The notes under the pieces are model-generated. The model ran no database searches. It saw nothing but the letters and a program-made list of their open reading frames with translations, and had not been told where the DNA came from. The position numbers and the translations under genes were made by a program. Shown one piece after another: positions 27,578-35,576 of a DNA stretch of 64,000 nt. Positions within the stretch are counted from its first letter, which is position 1, and each line of letters begins with the position of its first letter. The stretch covers positions 568,036-632,035 of the forward strand of contig NZ_LMDF01000006.1 in NCBI RefSeq assembly GCF_001425745.1, in the 5' to 3' direction. The DNA is from Caulobacter sp. Root343 (GTDB lineage: Bacteria; Pseudomonadota; Alphaproteobacteria; Caulobacterales; Caulobacteraceae).

Positions 27578-27632
27578 GCTCAGCTCTCGCTCATGCTACG
27601 GATTCGGGGCGGTCTTGTTGGAGCACACGCGC

Positions 27633-28673
27633 ATGATGAATCGTAGGGGCCTGATCGGCGCATCCTTGGTCGGATCGGCGATGATCGGCGCGAAGGCGCC
27701 AAGAGCCGAGGCCGCGGCGGAGGGTTCGGTGAAGCTGGAAGGCCCGTGCGTGATCTCCACTTGGGACTTCGGCGTCGCCGCCAACCAGGCGGCCTGGGCG
27801 GTGCTGTCCAAGGGCGGCCGGGCGCTGGACGCGGTCGAGGCCGGGGCGCGCGTGCCCGAGCAGGACCTGAAGAACCACAGCGTCGGCCGGGCCGGCTATC
27901 CCGACCGCGACGGCCACGTCTCGCTGGACGCCTGCATCATGGACGAGCTTGGCAACTGCGGCGCGGTGGCGGCGCTGGAGCACATCGCCCATCCGATCTC
28001 GGTGGCCCGCAAGGTGATGGAGAAGACCCCGCACGTGATGCTGGTCGGGGCCGGGGCCCTGCAGTTCGCGATCGAACAGGGCTTCCAATACGAGGAGCTG
28101 CTGACGCCGGACTCCAAGGCCGCCTGGGAAGCCTGGAAGAAGGACGCCAAGTACCAGCCCAAGGCCAACAGCGAAGTCGGCGACTACGGCAAGACCTCGG
28201 GCCAGCTCGGCACGCCGGGCGGGGCGAACAACCACGACACCCTCGGCATGCTGGCCATCGACGCCAAGGGCGACATCGCCGGGGCCTGCACGACCAGCGG
28301 CATGGCCTGGAAGCTGCGCGGCCGGGTCGGCGACAGCCCGATCATCGGCGCCGGCCTCTATGTCGACAACGACGTCGGCGGCGCCACCTCGACCGGGGTC
28401 GGCGAGGAGGTGATCCGCAATGTTGGCAGCTTCCTCGTGGTCGAGCTGATGCGCCAGGGCCGCTCGCCGCAGGACGCCTGCCGCGAGGCGGTCGAGCGGA
28501 TCCTGAAGAAGAAGCCCCAGGCCAAGGCCATCCAGGTCGGCTTCCTGGCGATCAACAAGCAGGGCGAGGTCGGGGCCTGGGCGATCCAGTCGGGCTTCAG
28601 CTACGCCCTGTGCGACGGCCGCAAGCAAGACCTGCTGCTGCCCGGCAAGGCGACCTATCAGGCCGCCTCTTAA
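27633..28673 (+). CDS. N4-(beta-N-acetylglucosaminyl)-L-asparaginase (glycosylasparaginase)
   Basis: A 346-residue Ntn hydrolase that splits the GlcNAc-Asn bond of N-glycan remnants. A Tat-like leader (MNRRGLIGASLVG...) suggests export. The autocleavage site and nucleophile Thr are in NNHDTLGMLAID, with the conserved GACTTSGMAWKLRGRVGDSP and GAGLYVDNDVGGATSTG downstream, as in Elizabethkingia and human enzymes. The precursor should cut itself before Thr into alpha and beta chains. The ATG at 27633 has a GGAG nine bases upstream. Next to CutC and dienelactone hydrolase, it suggests scavenging of plant glycoprotein glycans. Confidence 0.92.
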   Translation: MMNRRGLIGASLVGSAMIGAKAPRAEAAAEGSVKLEGPCVISTWDFGVAANQAAWAVLSKGGRALDAVEAGARVPEQDLKNHSVGRAGYPDRDGHVSLDACIMDELGNCGAVAALEHIAHPISVARKVMEKTPHVMLVGAGALQFAIEQGFQYEELLTPDSKAAWEAWKKDAKYQPKANSEVGDYGKTSGQLGTPGGANNHDTLGMLAIDAKGDIAGACTTSGMAWKLRGRVGDSPIIGAGLYVDNDVGGATSTGVGEEVIRNVGSFLVVELMRQGRSPQDACREAVERILKKKPQAKAIQVGFLAINKQGEVGAWAIQSGFSYALCDGRKQDLLLPGKATYQAAS

Positions 28674-28735
28674 AGTGGATAGGCGAACGGATAACGCAGT
28701 TATAGCGTGCCGGTCCCATTCAGGAGGAGACCGCC

Positions 28736-29599
28736 ATGTGCGATGACGAAATCCACCCCGGCCTCATACAGGATCCGACGATCTCGCGGCGCAAGTTCGG
28801 CCTGCTGACCGCGGCCCTGACCGGCGTCGCCACGGTGGCCCATGCCGACGATACGGTCGAGGAGAAGGACGTCGAGATCAAGACGCCCGACGGCGTCGCC
28901 GACGCGGCCCTGTTCTACCCGAAAGGCAAGGGCAAGTGGCCGGCGGTGCTGGTGTGGCCCGACATCTGGAGCCTGCGCCCGGTGTTCCGTCAGATGGGCC
29001 GTCGGCTGGCCGCGGCCGGCTATGTCGTGCTGGTTCCCAACCTCTTCTACCGGTCCAAGAAGGCGCCGGTGATGGAGGGGGCGATGAACTTCGCCGACCC
29101 CAAAAACCGCGAGACGATCATGGCCCTGGCCAAGACCGTCACCCCGACGACGGCGGTGGTCGACGCCAAGGCCTTCGTGGCCTTCCTCGACGCCCAGCCC
29201 CAGACCAACAAGGCTAAGCGGGTCGGGACCCAGGGCTACTGCATGGGTGGGCCGCTGGCGTTCCGGACGGCCGGGGTCGCTCCGGACCGCATCGGCGCGG
29301 TGGCCAGCTTCCACGGCGGCGGCCTGACGGCGGATGGTCCCGACAGTCCCTATCTGCTGATCCCCAAGACCAAGGCCGACTATCTGGTCGCCATCGCCGA
29401 CAACGACGACCAGCGCGATCCGGCCTCGAAGGACAAGCTGAAGGCCGCCTTCGCCGAGGCCAAGCGGTCGGCCACGGTCGAGGTCTATGCGGGCGCCAAC
29501 CACGGTTGGACGGTTCCCGGCAGCCAGGCCTACAACGAGGCCTCGGCCGAGAAGGCCTGGAGCGAACTGCTGGCGCTGTACAAGAAGGCGCTGGCCTAG
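28736..29599 (+). CDS. dienelactone hydrolase family protein (Tat-exported)
   Basis: A 287-residue alpha/beta hydrolase. The N-terminal SRRKFGLLTAALTG is a Tat signal with the twin Arg. The catalytic set is recognisable: Cys in GTQGYCMGGP (nucleophile elbow with Cys, as in dienelactone hydrolase), Asp in VAIADNDDQ and His in GANHGWTVPG. The family acts on dienelactones and related esters; export to the periplasm suggests an esterase on plant-derived molecules. AGGAGG precedes the ATG. A small dyad ATAAC-gca-GTTAT (28691-28703) lies in its leader and could be a regulatory site. Confidence 0.88.
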   Translation: MCDDEIHPGLIQDPTISRRKFGLLTAALTGVATVAHADDTVEEKDVEIKTPDGVADAALFYPKGKGKWPAVLVWPDIWSLRPVFRQMGRRLAAAGYVVLVPNLFYRSKKAPVMEGAMNFADPKNRETIMALAKTVTPTTAVVDAKAFVAFLDAQPQTNKAKRVGTQGYCMGGPLAFRTAGVAPDRIGAVASFHGGGLTADGPDSPYLLIPKTKADYLVAIADNDDQRDPASKDKLKAAFAEAKRSATVEVYAGANHGWTVPGSQAYNEASAEKAWSELLALYKKALA

Positions 29600-29680
29600 C
29601 GGATCCGAGCGGCGGCTGGGGCGATGGCCCTGGCCGCCGACCTCCGTTACACCGGGCTCCTCTCCGCCTAGAGGTCGCCC

Positions 29681-31651
29681 GTGTTGCTTGAAGCCCCGCC
29701 GTCCCCGGTGTCCGCCATCGTCGTCGAGGCGCCGCGGTTGCCATCCTTGGCGGGGCAGGAGGCCTTTTCCACCGCGACCTATGATGCTCGGGCCCTGAGC
29801 GGCCAGACGCGGCTGGACGATGTGCTGAAGACGACGCCGGGGGTCTCGCTGTTCCGCCGCACCGGCAGCGACGCGGCCAATCCGACCATCCAGGGCTTGT
29901 CTCTCCGCGCCGTGGCGCCCTCCGGCGCCGGCCGGGCGCTGGTCACTCTGGACGGCGCGCCGCAAAACGATCCGTTCGGCGGCTGGGTGATCTGGACCGC
30001 CTTGCCGGGCGAGGGCCTCTCCGGGGCGACCATCGTGCGCGGCGCGGGGGCGGGCCCCTACGGCGCCGGCGCCCTGACCGGCGTCGTGGTCCTGCGCGAG
30101 CGGGCGGTTGGCGGCGGGCTCTCCAGCTTCACCGCCCAGGCCGGTCAGCGCGACAGCTGGCGCGCGGCCGGGACCTTCGGAACCGACCACCTGCTGCTGA
30201 CCGCTAGTGGTTCGCGCACCGACGGCTATCGGCCCGTACGCGGCGCGGCGGTGGGGGCGGCCGACGCGCCCACGACCCTGGAAGACGGCTCGATCGCCGC
30301 CCGGGTCCAGGGCGAACTCGGCGACGTCCGCTGGGCCGTACGCGCCGGGGCGTTCCAGGAGAAGCGCGGGGCCGGCTTGGTCGGCGCCCGCTCTAACGCC
30401 ACTGGCGGCTCCCTGGCCGTGACCCTGGCCGGCGAGGCCTGGCGGTTGCAGGCCTGGGCGCGGTCCAGCGACCTGGAGAACACCTCGGCCGCCGTCGCCG
30501 CCGGGCGCGTCGGGACGACGCCGGCCAACGACCAATACTCGACCCCGGCCAGCGGGTATGGCCTCAACGCCGCTTGGCAGCACAAGGCCGGCGACTGGTC
30601 CTGGGAGCTGGGCGGCGACGTCCGTGCTACCGAGGGGCGGACCAACGAGCTGTTCCGCTACATGGCCGGCGCGTTCACCCGCCAGCGCACGGCGGGCGGC
30701 CGCACCCTGGTCGGCGGCCTCTATGCCGAGACCGCCTACGCCCGCGAGGACTTCTCGCTGACGGCCGGCGCGCGGCTGGACGGCTGGCGCTCGTACGCCG
30801 GCGTCCGGCGCGAGCGCGACGCGGCGACCGGGGCCCTGACCCTGGACGCGCCGCCGGCCGACGCCTCCGGGACGACGCCGACGGCGCGGATCGGCGTGCG
30901 TCAGCGTGTATCCGGCGAGACCTGGTGGCGGGCAGCGGCCTATGCCGGTTTCCGGCCGCCGACGCTGAACGAATTGCATCGCCCGTTCCGGGTCGGCAAC
31001 GACGTCACCGAGGCCAACGCCGCCTTGAAGCCCGAGACCCTGTACGGCCTCGAGACCGGTCTCGCGGGCGAAGGCGCTGTGCGGTGGACCCTCGGCGCCT
31101 TCTACAACCAGGTCCAGGACCCGATCACCAACGTCACGATCGGCGTCGGCCCCGGGACCTTCCCGATCGCCGGCTTCATCCCGGCCGGCGGCGTGCTGCG
31201 CCAGCGGCGCAACGCCGGTGAGATCAGCGCCTACGGCCTCGAGGGAGACATGGCCGCCGACCTGTCGCCGGCCTGGACCGTGCGCGCCGCCTTCTCGGCC
31301 ACCCATGCCCGCGTCGACGGCGCGGCCCAGCTGACCGGCAAGCGCCCGGCCCAGGCGCCCGCCCTGACCGTCACCGCCGGCGCGCGCTGGCGGCCGATCG
31401 AGCGGCTGAGCCTCGACGCCGACCTGCGCTACGAGAGCAAGCGCTTCGAGGACGACCTGAACACGCGGACCCTGAAGGCGGGGGCGGGCCTGGACCTGCG
31501 GGTGGGCTGGAAAGTTTCGCCGACTAGCGAGATCTATCTGGCCGCCGACAACGCCTTGGACGCCGACCTCGCCGTCGGCCAGACGGCGGATGGCGTCACC
31601 AGCTATTCGGCGCCGCGGACGATCTATGTCGGCTTCGCTCTGCGTCGCTGA
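29681..31651 (+). CDS. TonB-dependent receptor without recognisable signal peptide
   Basis: A 656-residue outer-membrane receptor with a plug domain (about residues 30-140: LDDVLKTTPGVSLFRRTGSD, IQGLSLRAVAPSGAGRALVT, GGWVIWTALP) and a beta-barrel ending in the terminal signature (PRTIYVGFALRR, aromatic near the end). The frame begins at a GTG (29681) with GAGG six bases upstream, and reads MLLEAPPSPVSAIVVEAPRL, where a signal peptide should be. In the same frame an ATG at 29624 is separated by a TAG at 29669. Either the signal is truncated or lost, or translation starts differently. Substrate unknown; the neighbours suggest a plant-derived compound. Confidence 0.8.
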   Translation: MLLEAPPSPVSAIVVEAPRLPSLAGQEAFSTATYDARALSGQTRLDDVLKTTPGVSLFRRTGSDAANPTIQGLSLRAVAPSGAGRALVTLDGAPQNDPFGGWVIWTALPGEGLSGATIVRGAGAGPYGAGALTGVVVLRERAVGGGLSSFTAQAGQRDSWRAAGTFGTDHLLLTASGSRTDGYRPVRGAAVGAADAPTTLEDGSIAARVQGELGDVRWAVRAGAFQEKRGAGLVGARSNATGGSLAVTLAGEAWRLQAWARSSDLENTSAAVAAGRVGTTPANDQYSTPASGYGLNAAWQHKAGDWSWELGGDVRATEGRTNELFRYMAGAFTRQRTAGGRTLVGGLYAETAYAREDFSLTAGARLDGWRSYAGVRRERDAATGALTLDAPPADASGTTPTARIGVRQRVSGETWWRAAAYAGFRPPTLNELHRPFRVGNDVTEANAALKPETLYGLETGLAGEGAVRWTLGAFYNQVQDPITNVTIGVGPGTFPIAGFIPAGGVLRQRRNAGEISAYGLEGDMAADLSPAWTVRAAFSATHARVDGAAQLTGKRPAQAPALTVTAGARWRPIERLSLDADLRYESKRFEDDLNTRTLKAGAGLDLRVGWKVSPTSEIYLAADNALDADLAVGQTADGVTSYSAPRTIYVGFALRR

Positions 31652-31676
31652 GTGGAAATTGTCCTACAATAACGAT

Positions 31677-31690
31677 TGATAGCGCTATCA
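31677..31690. promoter_or_regulatory. LacI-type palindromic operator upstream of the GH39 gene
   Basis: TGATAGCGCTATCA is a perfect 14-bp palindrome with the central GCGC typical of LacI/GalR-family operators, including the xylose operators of Caulobacter that contain TAGCGCTA. It is 41 bases before the GH39 ATG. Confidence 0.65.
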
Positions 31691-31730
31691 TCGCCGTGTA
31701 GCCCTTTCGCCAACAAGAGGGAGGAACACC

Positions 31731-33305
31731 ATGGCGATGTCGCGCCGAACCGTGCTGGCCACGTTCTCAAGCCTGGCGCCGTTGGCGAATCTGGCCGCGA
31801 TCACCCGGGCCTGGGCCGCGCCGGCGCCGCGCGTGGTGGCCCTGGACCTGGCCAAGATCGGCGGTCCGGTCGACCGGTTCTTCGACCTCTCGGTCGGCTC
31901 GGACTATCCCGGCACCCTGATCCGCCCCGACAGCCAGGCCCAGCTGAAGACCGCCGTCGACGAGCTGGGCTTCCGCTACATCCGCTTCCACGCGATCTTC
32001 CACGACGTGCTGGGCACGGTGAAGGTCCAGGACGGCAAGATCGTCTACGACTGGACCAAGCTGGACCAGCTGTATGACGCCCTGCTGGCCAAGGGGATCC
32101 GGCCGTTCGTCGAGCTGGGCTTCACCCCTGACGCGATGAAGACCTCCGAGCTGACCATCTTCTACTGGAAGGGTAACACCTCCCACCCGAAGCTGGACCC
32201 CTGGCGCGACCTGATCGACGCCTTCGTTCGGCATGTCCGCCAACGCTACGGCGCTGACGAGGTCCGCAAGTGGTTCTTCGAGGTCTGGAACGAGCCCAAC
32301 CTCGACGGTTTCTGGGAGAAGGCCGACCAGGCGGCCTATTTCGAGCTCTATGACGTCACGGCGCGGACCATCAAGGCGATCGATCCGGCCCTGCGGGTCG
32401 GCGGCCCCTCGACGGCGGGCGCGGCCTGGGTCCCGGAGTTCCTGGCCCATGTGAAGACGACCGGTTCGGCCGTCGATTTCGTCACCACCCACACCTACGG
32501 CGTCGACGGCGGCTTCCTGGACGAGAAGGGCCAGCAGGACACCAAGCTGTCGGCCTCGCCCGACGCCATCGTCGGCGACGTGCGGCGGGTGCGCGAGCAG
32601 ATCCAGGCCTCGGCCTTCCCGAACCTGCCGCTGTACTTCACCGAATGGAGCACCAGCTACACGCCGCGCGACAGCGTCCACGACAGCTATGTCAGCGCCG
32701 CCTACATTCTGGAGAAGCTGCGGCGCACGCGGGGCCTGGTCCAGGGCATGAGCTACTGGACCTATACCGACCTGTTCGAGGAGCCGGGCCCACCGACCAA
32801 GCCGTTCGAAGGCGGCTTCGGCCTGATGAACCCGCAGGGGATCCGCAAGCCCGCCTGGTTCGCCTACAAGTACCTGAACGCGGTGAAGGGGCGCGAGATC
32901 GCCTGCGATGACGGCCAGGTCTTCGCCGCCCGCGACGGCGACCGGGTAAGCGCCCTGGCCTATGCCTGGCGCCAGCCGGACCAGAAGGTCAGCAACCGGC
33001 CCTTCTACACGCGCCCGCATCCGACATTCGACGTCGAGCCGCTGAAGCTGCGCCTGACGGGCCTGAAGCCCGGGTCCTATCGCCTGCGCGTCCGCCGCAC
33101 CGGCTATCGCGCCAACGACGCCTACAGCGCCTATATCGACATGGGCCTGCCCAAGACCCTGACCGCCGAGCAGCTGCGCCAGCTGGAGGCGCTGACCCGG
33201 GACCGTCCCGAGATCGAGAAGGTGATCAAGGTGCGGGGCGAAGCGGTGGTCGACCTGCCGATGCGCGCCAACGACATCGTGCTGATCGAGTTGGAGCCAG
33301 TCTAG
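31731..33305 (+). CDS. glycoside hydrolase family 39, beta-xylosidase type
   Basis: A 524-residue exported enzyme with a Tat leader (MSRRTVLATFSSLAPLANL). The TIM barrel shows the GH39/clan-A landmarks: FVELGFTPDAM, the acid/base Glu in FEVWNEPNLDGFW and the nucleophile Glu in YFTEWSTSYTPRD, plus GMSYWTYTDLFEE. The C-terminal ~120 residues form a beta-sandwich. Family members remove xylose from xylo-oligosaccharides or act on related glycans. A LacI-type operator lies upstream, and an AGAGGGAGGAA site precedes the ATG at 31731. The stop overlaps the convergent cinA stop by three bases. Confidence 0.9.
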   Translation: MAMSRRTVLATFSSLAPLANLAAITRAWAAPAPRVVALDLAKIGGPVDRFFDLSVGSDYPGTLIRPDSQAQLKTAVDELGFRYIRFHAIFHDVLGTVKVQDGKIVYDWTKLDQLYDALLAKGIRPFVELGFTPDAMKTSELTIFYWKGNTSHPKLDPWRDLIDAFVRHVRQRYGADEVRKWFFEVWNEPNLDGFWEKADQAAYFELYDVTARTIKAIDPALRVGGPSTAGAAWVPEFLAHVKTTGSAVDFVTTHTYGVDGGFLDEKGQQDTKLSASPDAIVGDVRRVREQIQASAFPNLPLYFTEWSTSYTPRDSVHDSYVSAAYILEKLRRTRGLVQGMSYWTYTDLFEEPGPPTKPFEGGFGLMNPQGIRKPAWFAYKYLNAVKGREIACDDGQVFAARDGDRVSALAYAWRQPDQKVSNRPFYTRPHPTFDVEPLKLRLTGLKPGSYRLRVRRTGYRANDAYSAYIDMGLPKTLTAEQLRQLEALTRDRPEIEKVIKVRGEAVVDLPMRANDIVLIELEPV

Positions 33306-33829
33306 GCGGCGTCGCGCGCCGGATCTTCGATCGCGGCGCGCAGCATGTCGAGCCCGGCGTCCAGGCAGGCGATCCGCACCGCGCCGCGACCCACGTCGCC
33401 GAAATGGTGCTCGGTCACCTGAACGCTCCCGCCGCGTCGGGCGACACCCAGGAAGACCAGGCCGGGCTCGTCGTCCGGCCCGCCGCGTCCGGCGAAGCCG
33501 GTGACCGAGAGGGCGACGTCCGCCTCCGAATCCTCCAGCGCGCCCAGGGCCATCGCGCGGGCGACGGGCGCGGACACTACGCCATGCTCGACGATCAGCT
33601 CCGCCGGTACGCCCAGCAGCTGGGTCTTGGCCTGGTCGGTATAGGTGACGAAGCCGCGGTCAAAGGCATGGGCGCAGCCGTCCACGTCGGTCAACAGCGA
33701 AGCGAACAGGCCGCCGGTGCAGCTCTCCGCCGTGGCCAGGGTGAGCTCGCGGTCGCAGGCGCTCTTCAGGACGTGTGTGACCTTGCGCTCGACCTCGGGC
33801 GGCAGGGTGGGGGACAGCGTCTCTGTCAT
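33302..33829 (-). CDS. CinA-type nicotinamide-nucleotide amidohydrolase
   Basis: A 175-residue stand-alone CinA C-terminal (PncC) domain. Conserved motifs are TLATAESCTGGLFASLLTDV with the Ser/Thr-rich active-site loop, GFVTYTDQAKTQLLGVP, VSAPVARAMALGAL and ALSVTGFAGRGGPDDEPGLVFLG. It should deamidate nicotinamide mononucleotide to nicotinate mononucleotide for pyridine-nucleotide recycling. The start at 33829 (MTETLSPTLPPEVERKV) matches the domain's usual N-terminus; further upstream frame is not supported. It is unrelated in function to the carbohydrate genes around it. Confidence 0.9.
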   Translation of the reverse strand: MTETLSPTLPPEVERKVTHVLKSACDRELTLATAESCTGGLFASLLTDVDGCAHAFDRGFVTYTDQAKTQLLGVPAELIVEHGVVSAPVARAMALGALEDSEADVALSVTGFAGRGGPDDEPGLVFLGVARRGGSVQVTEHHFGDVGRGAVRIACLDAGLDMLRAAIEDPARDAA

Positions 33830-33962
33830 GGCGGCGAAGCTCCGTGGTCGTATCTTCTGGCAACGCCCAAGGTCGCTCCCGTGCTCCGCGTGCTTTCCTT
33901 TGACGGAAATTCCGAGCCCGTGCATCGCTGAGGGTGAAGACCAAGAACAAGGGCGAGGAAAC

Positions 33963-34544
33963 GTGTCGGAGGGACGCGCGCGCATCGTGGCGTGGCTGGG
34001 GCGGGAGATCCTGCCCCATGAGGCCGCCGTGCGCGTCTGGCTGCGGCGTTCGTTCGCCGCCGCCGGAGACGTCGACGACATCATCCAGGAGACCTATTGC
34101 CGCTTGGCCGCCCTCAGCACCATCGATCACATCAGCGAGCCGCGCGGCTATTTCTTCCAGGCCGCGCGCAGCGTCGCGCTGGAGCAGATCCGCCGCGCCC
34201 GGGTGGTGCGCATCGAGACCGTCAGCGAGATCGAGGCGCTGGACCTGGCGCTGGAGGATCCGTCGGCCGAGCGCATCGTCTCGGGCCGGCGCGAGCTGGA
34301 GCGGGTGCGGAAACTGATCGCGGCCCTGCCGGAGCGCTGCCGGCGGATCTTCGAGATGCGCAAGATCGAGGGCGTGCCTCAGCGCGAGATAGCCCGGCGG
34401 CTGGGCGTAACCGAGCACGTCGTCGAGAACGAGGCGGTGAGGGGGCTTCGCGCCATCCTCGCCGCTATGACCGAACAGGACGCTCCAGCTGGAGCCAAGG
34501 GACGAAAAGAGACGACCGATGGCCGAACGCGAAAGCGCCGCTGA
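33963..34544 (+). CDS. FecI-type ECF sigma factor
   Basis: A 193-residue ECF sigma factor starting at a GTG (33963) with a close AGGAA site. Region 2 includes VDDIIQETYCRLAAL and EPRGYFFQAARSVALEQIRR; region 4 includes LPERCRRIFEMRKIEGVPQR followed by a helix-turn-helix (EIARRLGVTEHVVENEAVRG). This is the FecI-like class that works with a FecR anti-sigma factor and an STN-bearing receptor. Its end overlaps the FecR gene by 26 bases, and the receptor follows at 35577, giving the complete three-part signalling set. It would direct polymerase to the receptor and probably to the pectin genes. Confidence 0.92.
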   Translation: MSEGRARIVAWLGREILPHEAAVRVWLRRSFAAAGDVDDIIQETYCRLAALSTIDHISEPRGYFFQAARSVALEQIRRARVVRIETVSEIEALDLALEDPSAERIVSGRRELERVRKLIAALPERCRRIFEMRKIEGVPQREIARRLGVTEHVVENEAVRGLRAILAAMTEQDAPAGAKGRKETTDGRTRKRR

Positions 34545-35463
34545 CATCGAGGCGGACGCCGCCCGATGGATGGTCCGCGTCGACCGTGACGGCGATGATC
34601 CCGGCGTCCGCGCCGAACTCGAGGCGTGGCTGGCCGGCGACCGCCGACGCATCGGCGCCTATGCGCGGGCCGAGGCTGGCTGGACACACCTGGACCGCGC
34701 CCAGCTCCTGGCAAACGACGTAGCGGCCACGCCGCCGCTACTCCGTCGCCGGAGCCTGGTCGGCGGCCTGGGCGCCTTGGCCGCCGGTATCGTGGGCGTC
34801 GTCGTGGCGCCGCGCCTGTTGTCCCGACGCTACGGCACCGCCCTGGGCGAGATCCGACGGGTGCCGATGACCGACGGCTCGGTGGCGGCGATCAATACCA
34901 GTTCCGAGCTGGAGGTCGCCATGCGCGGCAACCTGCGCGCGGTGAAGCTGGACCGGGGCGAGGCCTGGTTCGAGGTCGCCAAGGATCCGTCGCGCCCGTT
35001 CGTGGTCGAGAGCGGCCCGGTGCGGGTGCGGGCGGTCGGCACGGCCTTTTCGGTCCGCAAGCGCGAGGGCGGCAGCGACGTCCTGGTCACCGAGGGTGTC
35101 GTCGAGGTTTGGACCCGCGACGGCAAGACGCCGCCCCGCCGGGTGAGCGCTGGCCAGCGGGTGTTCGCCGACAACAGCCTGGGCGTCCTGACGCCGCCCA
35201 AGGCGGAGGTTGACCTCAACCGCCAGCTGGCCTGGCGCGACGGCCAGATCGTGCTGGACGGCCAGACCCTGGCCGAGGCGGCCGCCGAGTTCAATCGCTA
35301 CAACGACCGCAAGATCGAGGTGGCCGACCCGCGTCTGGCCGACGAGCGCTTCGTCGGATGGTTCCGCACCAACGACCCCGAGGGCTTCGCCGAGGCCGCC
35401 GCGACCACTTTCAACGGCAAGGTCAGCCTGCGTGACGACGCCATCGTCCTGCGGGGCGGCTGA
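34519..35463 (+). CDS. FecR-type anti-sigma regulator
   Basis: A 314-residue single-pass inner-membrane protein. The cytoplasmic N-terminal domain (about residues 1-80, ADAARWMVRVDRDGDD, LEAWLAGDRRR, RAEAGW) binds the sigma factor. A membrane helix follows (LVGGLGALAAGIVGVVVAP), then the periplasmic FecR domain (GTALGEIRRVPMTDGSVAAI, LDRGEAWFEVAKDPSRPFVV, VRAVGTAFSVR). The C-terminal ~70 residues carry the STN-contacting region (LDGQTLAEAAAEFNRYN). It should relay the ligand-bound state of the receptor at 35577 to the overlapping FecI-type sigma factor. Confidence 0.92.
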   Translation: MAERESAADIEADAARWMVRVDRDGDDPGVRAELEAWLAGDRRRIGAYARAEAGWTHLDRAQLLANDVAATPPLLRRRSLVGGLGALAAGIVGVVVAPRLLSRRYGTALGEIRRVPMTDGSVAAINTSSELEVAMRGNLRAVKLDRGEAWFEVAKDPSRPFVVESGPVRVRAVGTAFSVRKREGGSDVLVTEGVVEVWTRDGKTPPRRVSAGQRVFADNSLGVLTPPKAEVDLNRQLAWRDGQIVLDGQTLAEAAAEFNRYNDRKIEVADPRLADERFVGWFRTNDPEGFAEAAATTFNGKVSLRDDAIVLRGG

Positions 35464-35495
35464 GGGTCATTTCGAAAAAATTCGGCGATCGCTGA

Positions 35496-35511
35496 CGGAA
35501 ACCGGTTTCCG
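35496..35511. promoter_or_regulatory. 16-bp perfect palindrome, LacI-type operator, before the STN receptor gene
   Basis: CGGAAACCGGTTTCCG is its own reverse complement and lies in the 113-bp gap between fecR and the receptor gene. A 12-of-14 match to its core is found upstream of the pectate lyase. Thus the receptor may be under both the sigma factor and a LacI-family repressor. Confidence 0.68.
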
Positions 35512-35576
35512 CCGCATCGCTCCAGACAGGCGTTCCCAGAAGCGCCGTTTGAACGAAACATAGAGGGAGGGGCCGC

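Noticed and set aside
29610-29640. Stem GGCGGC...GCCGCC after the dienelactone hydrolase gene
   Set aside because: Short, interrupted and without a T run; too weak to call a terminator.
29624-29670. Read-through of the TAG at 29669 to give the receptor a longer N-terminus
   Set aside because: The 15 added residues (MALAADLRYTGLLSA) are not a usual signal peptide, and there is no sign of suppression.
28700-31306. 868-codon minus-strand frame opposite the hydrolase and receptor genes
   Set aside because: Spans two real genes and their gap; the sequence is low complexity and lacks any family motif.
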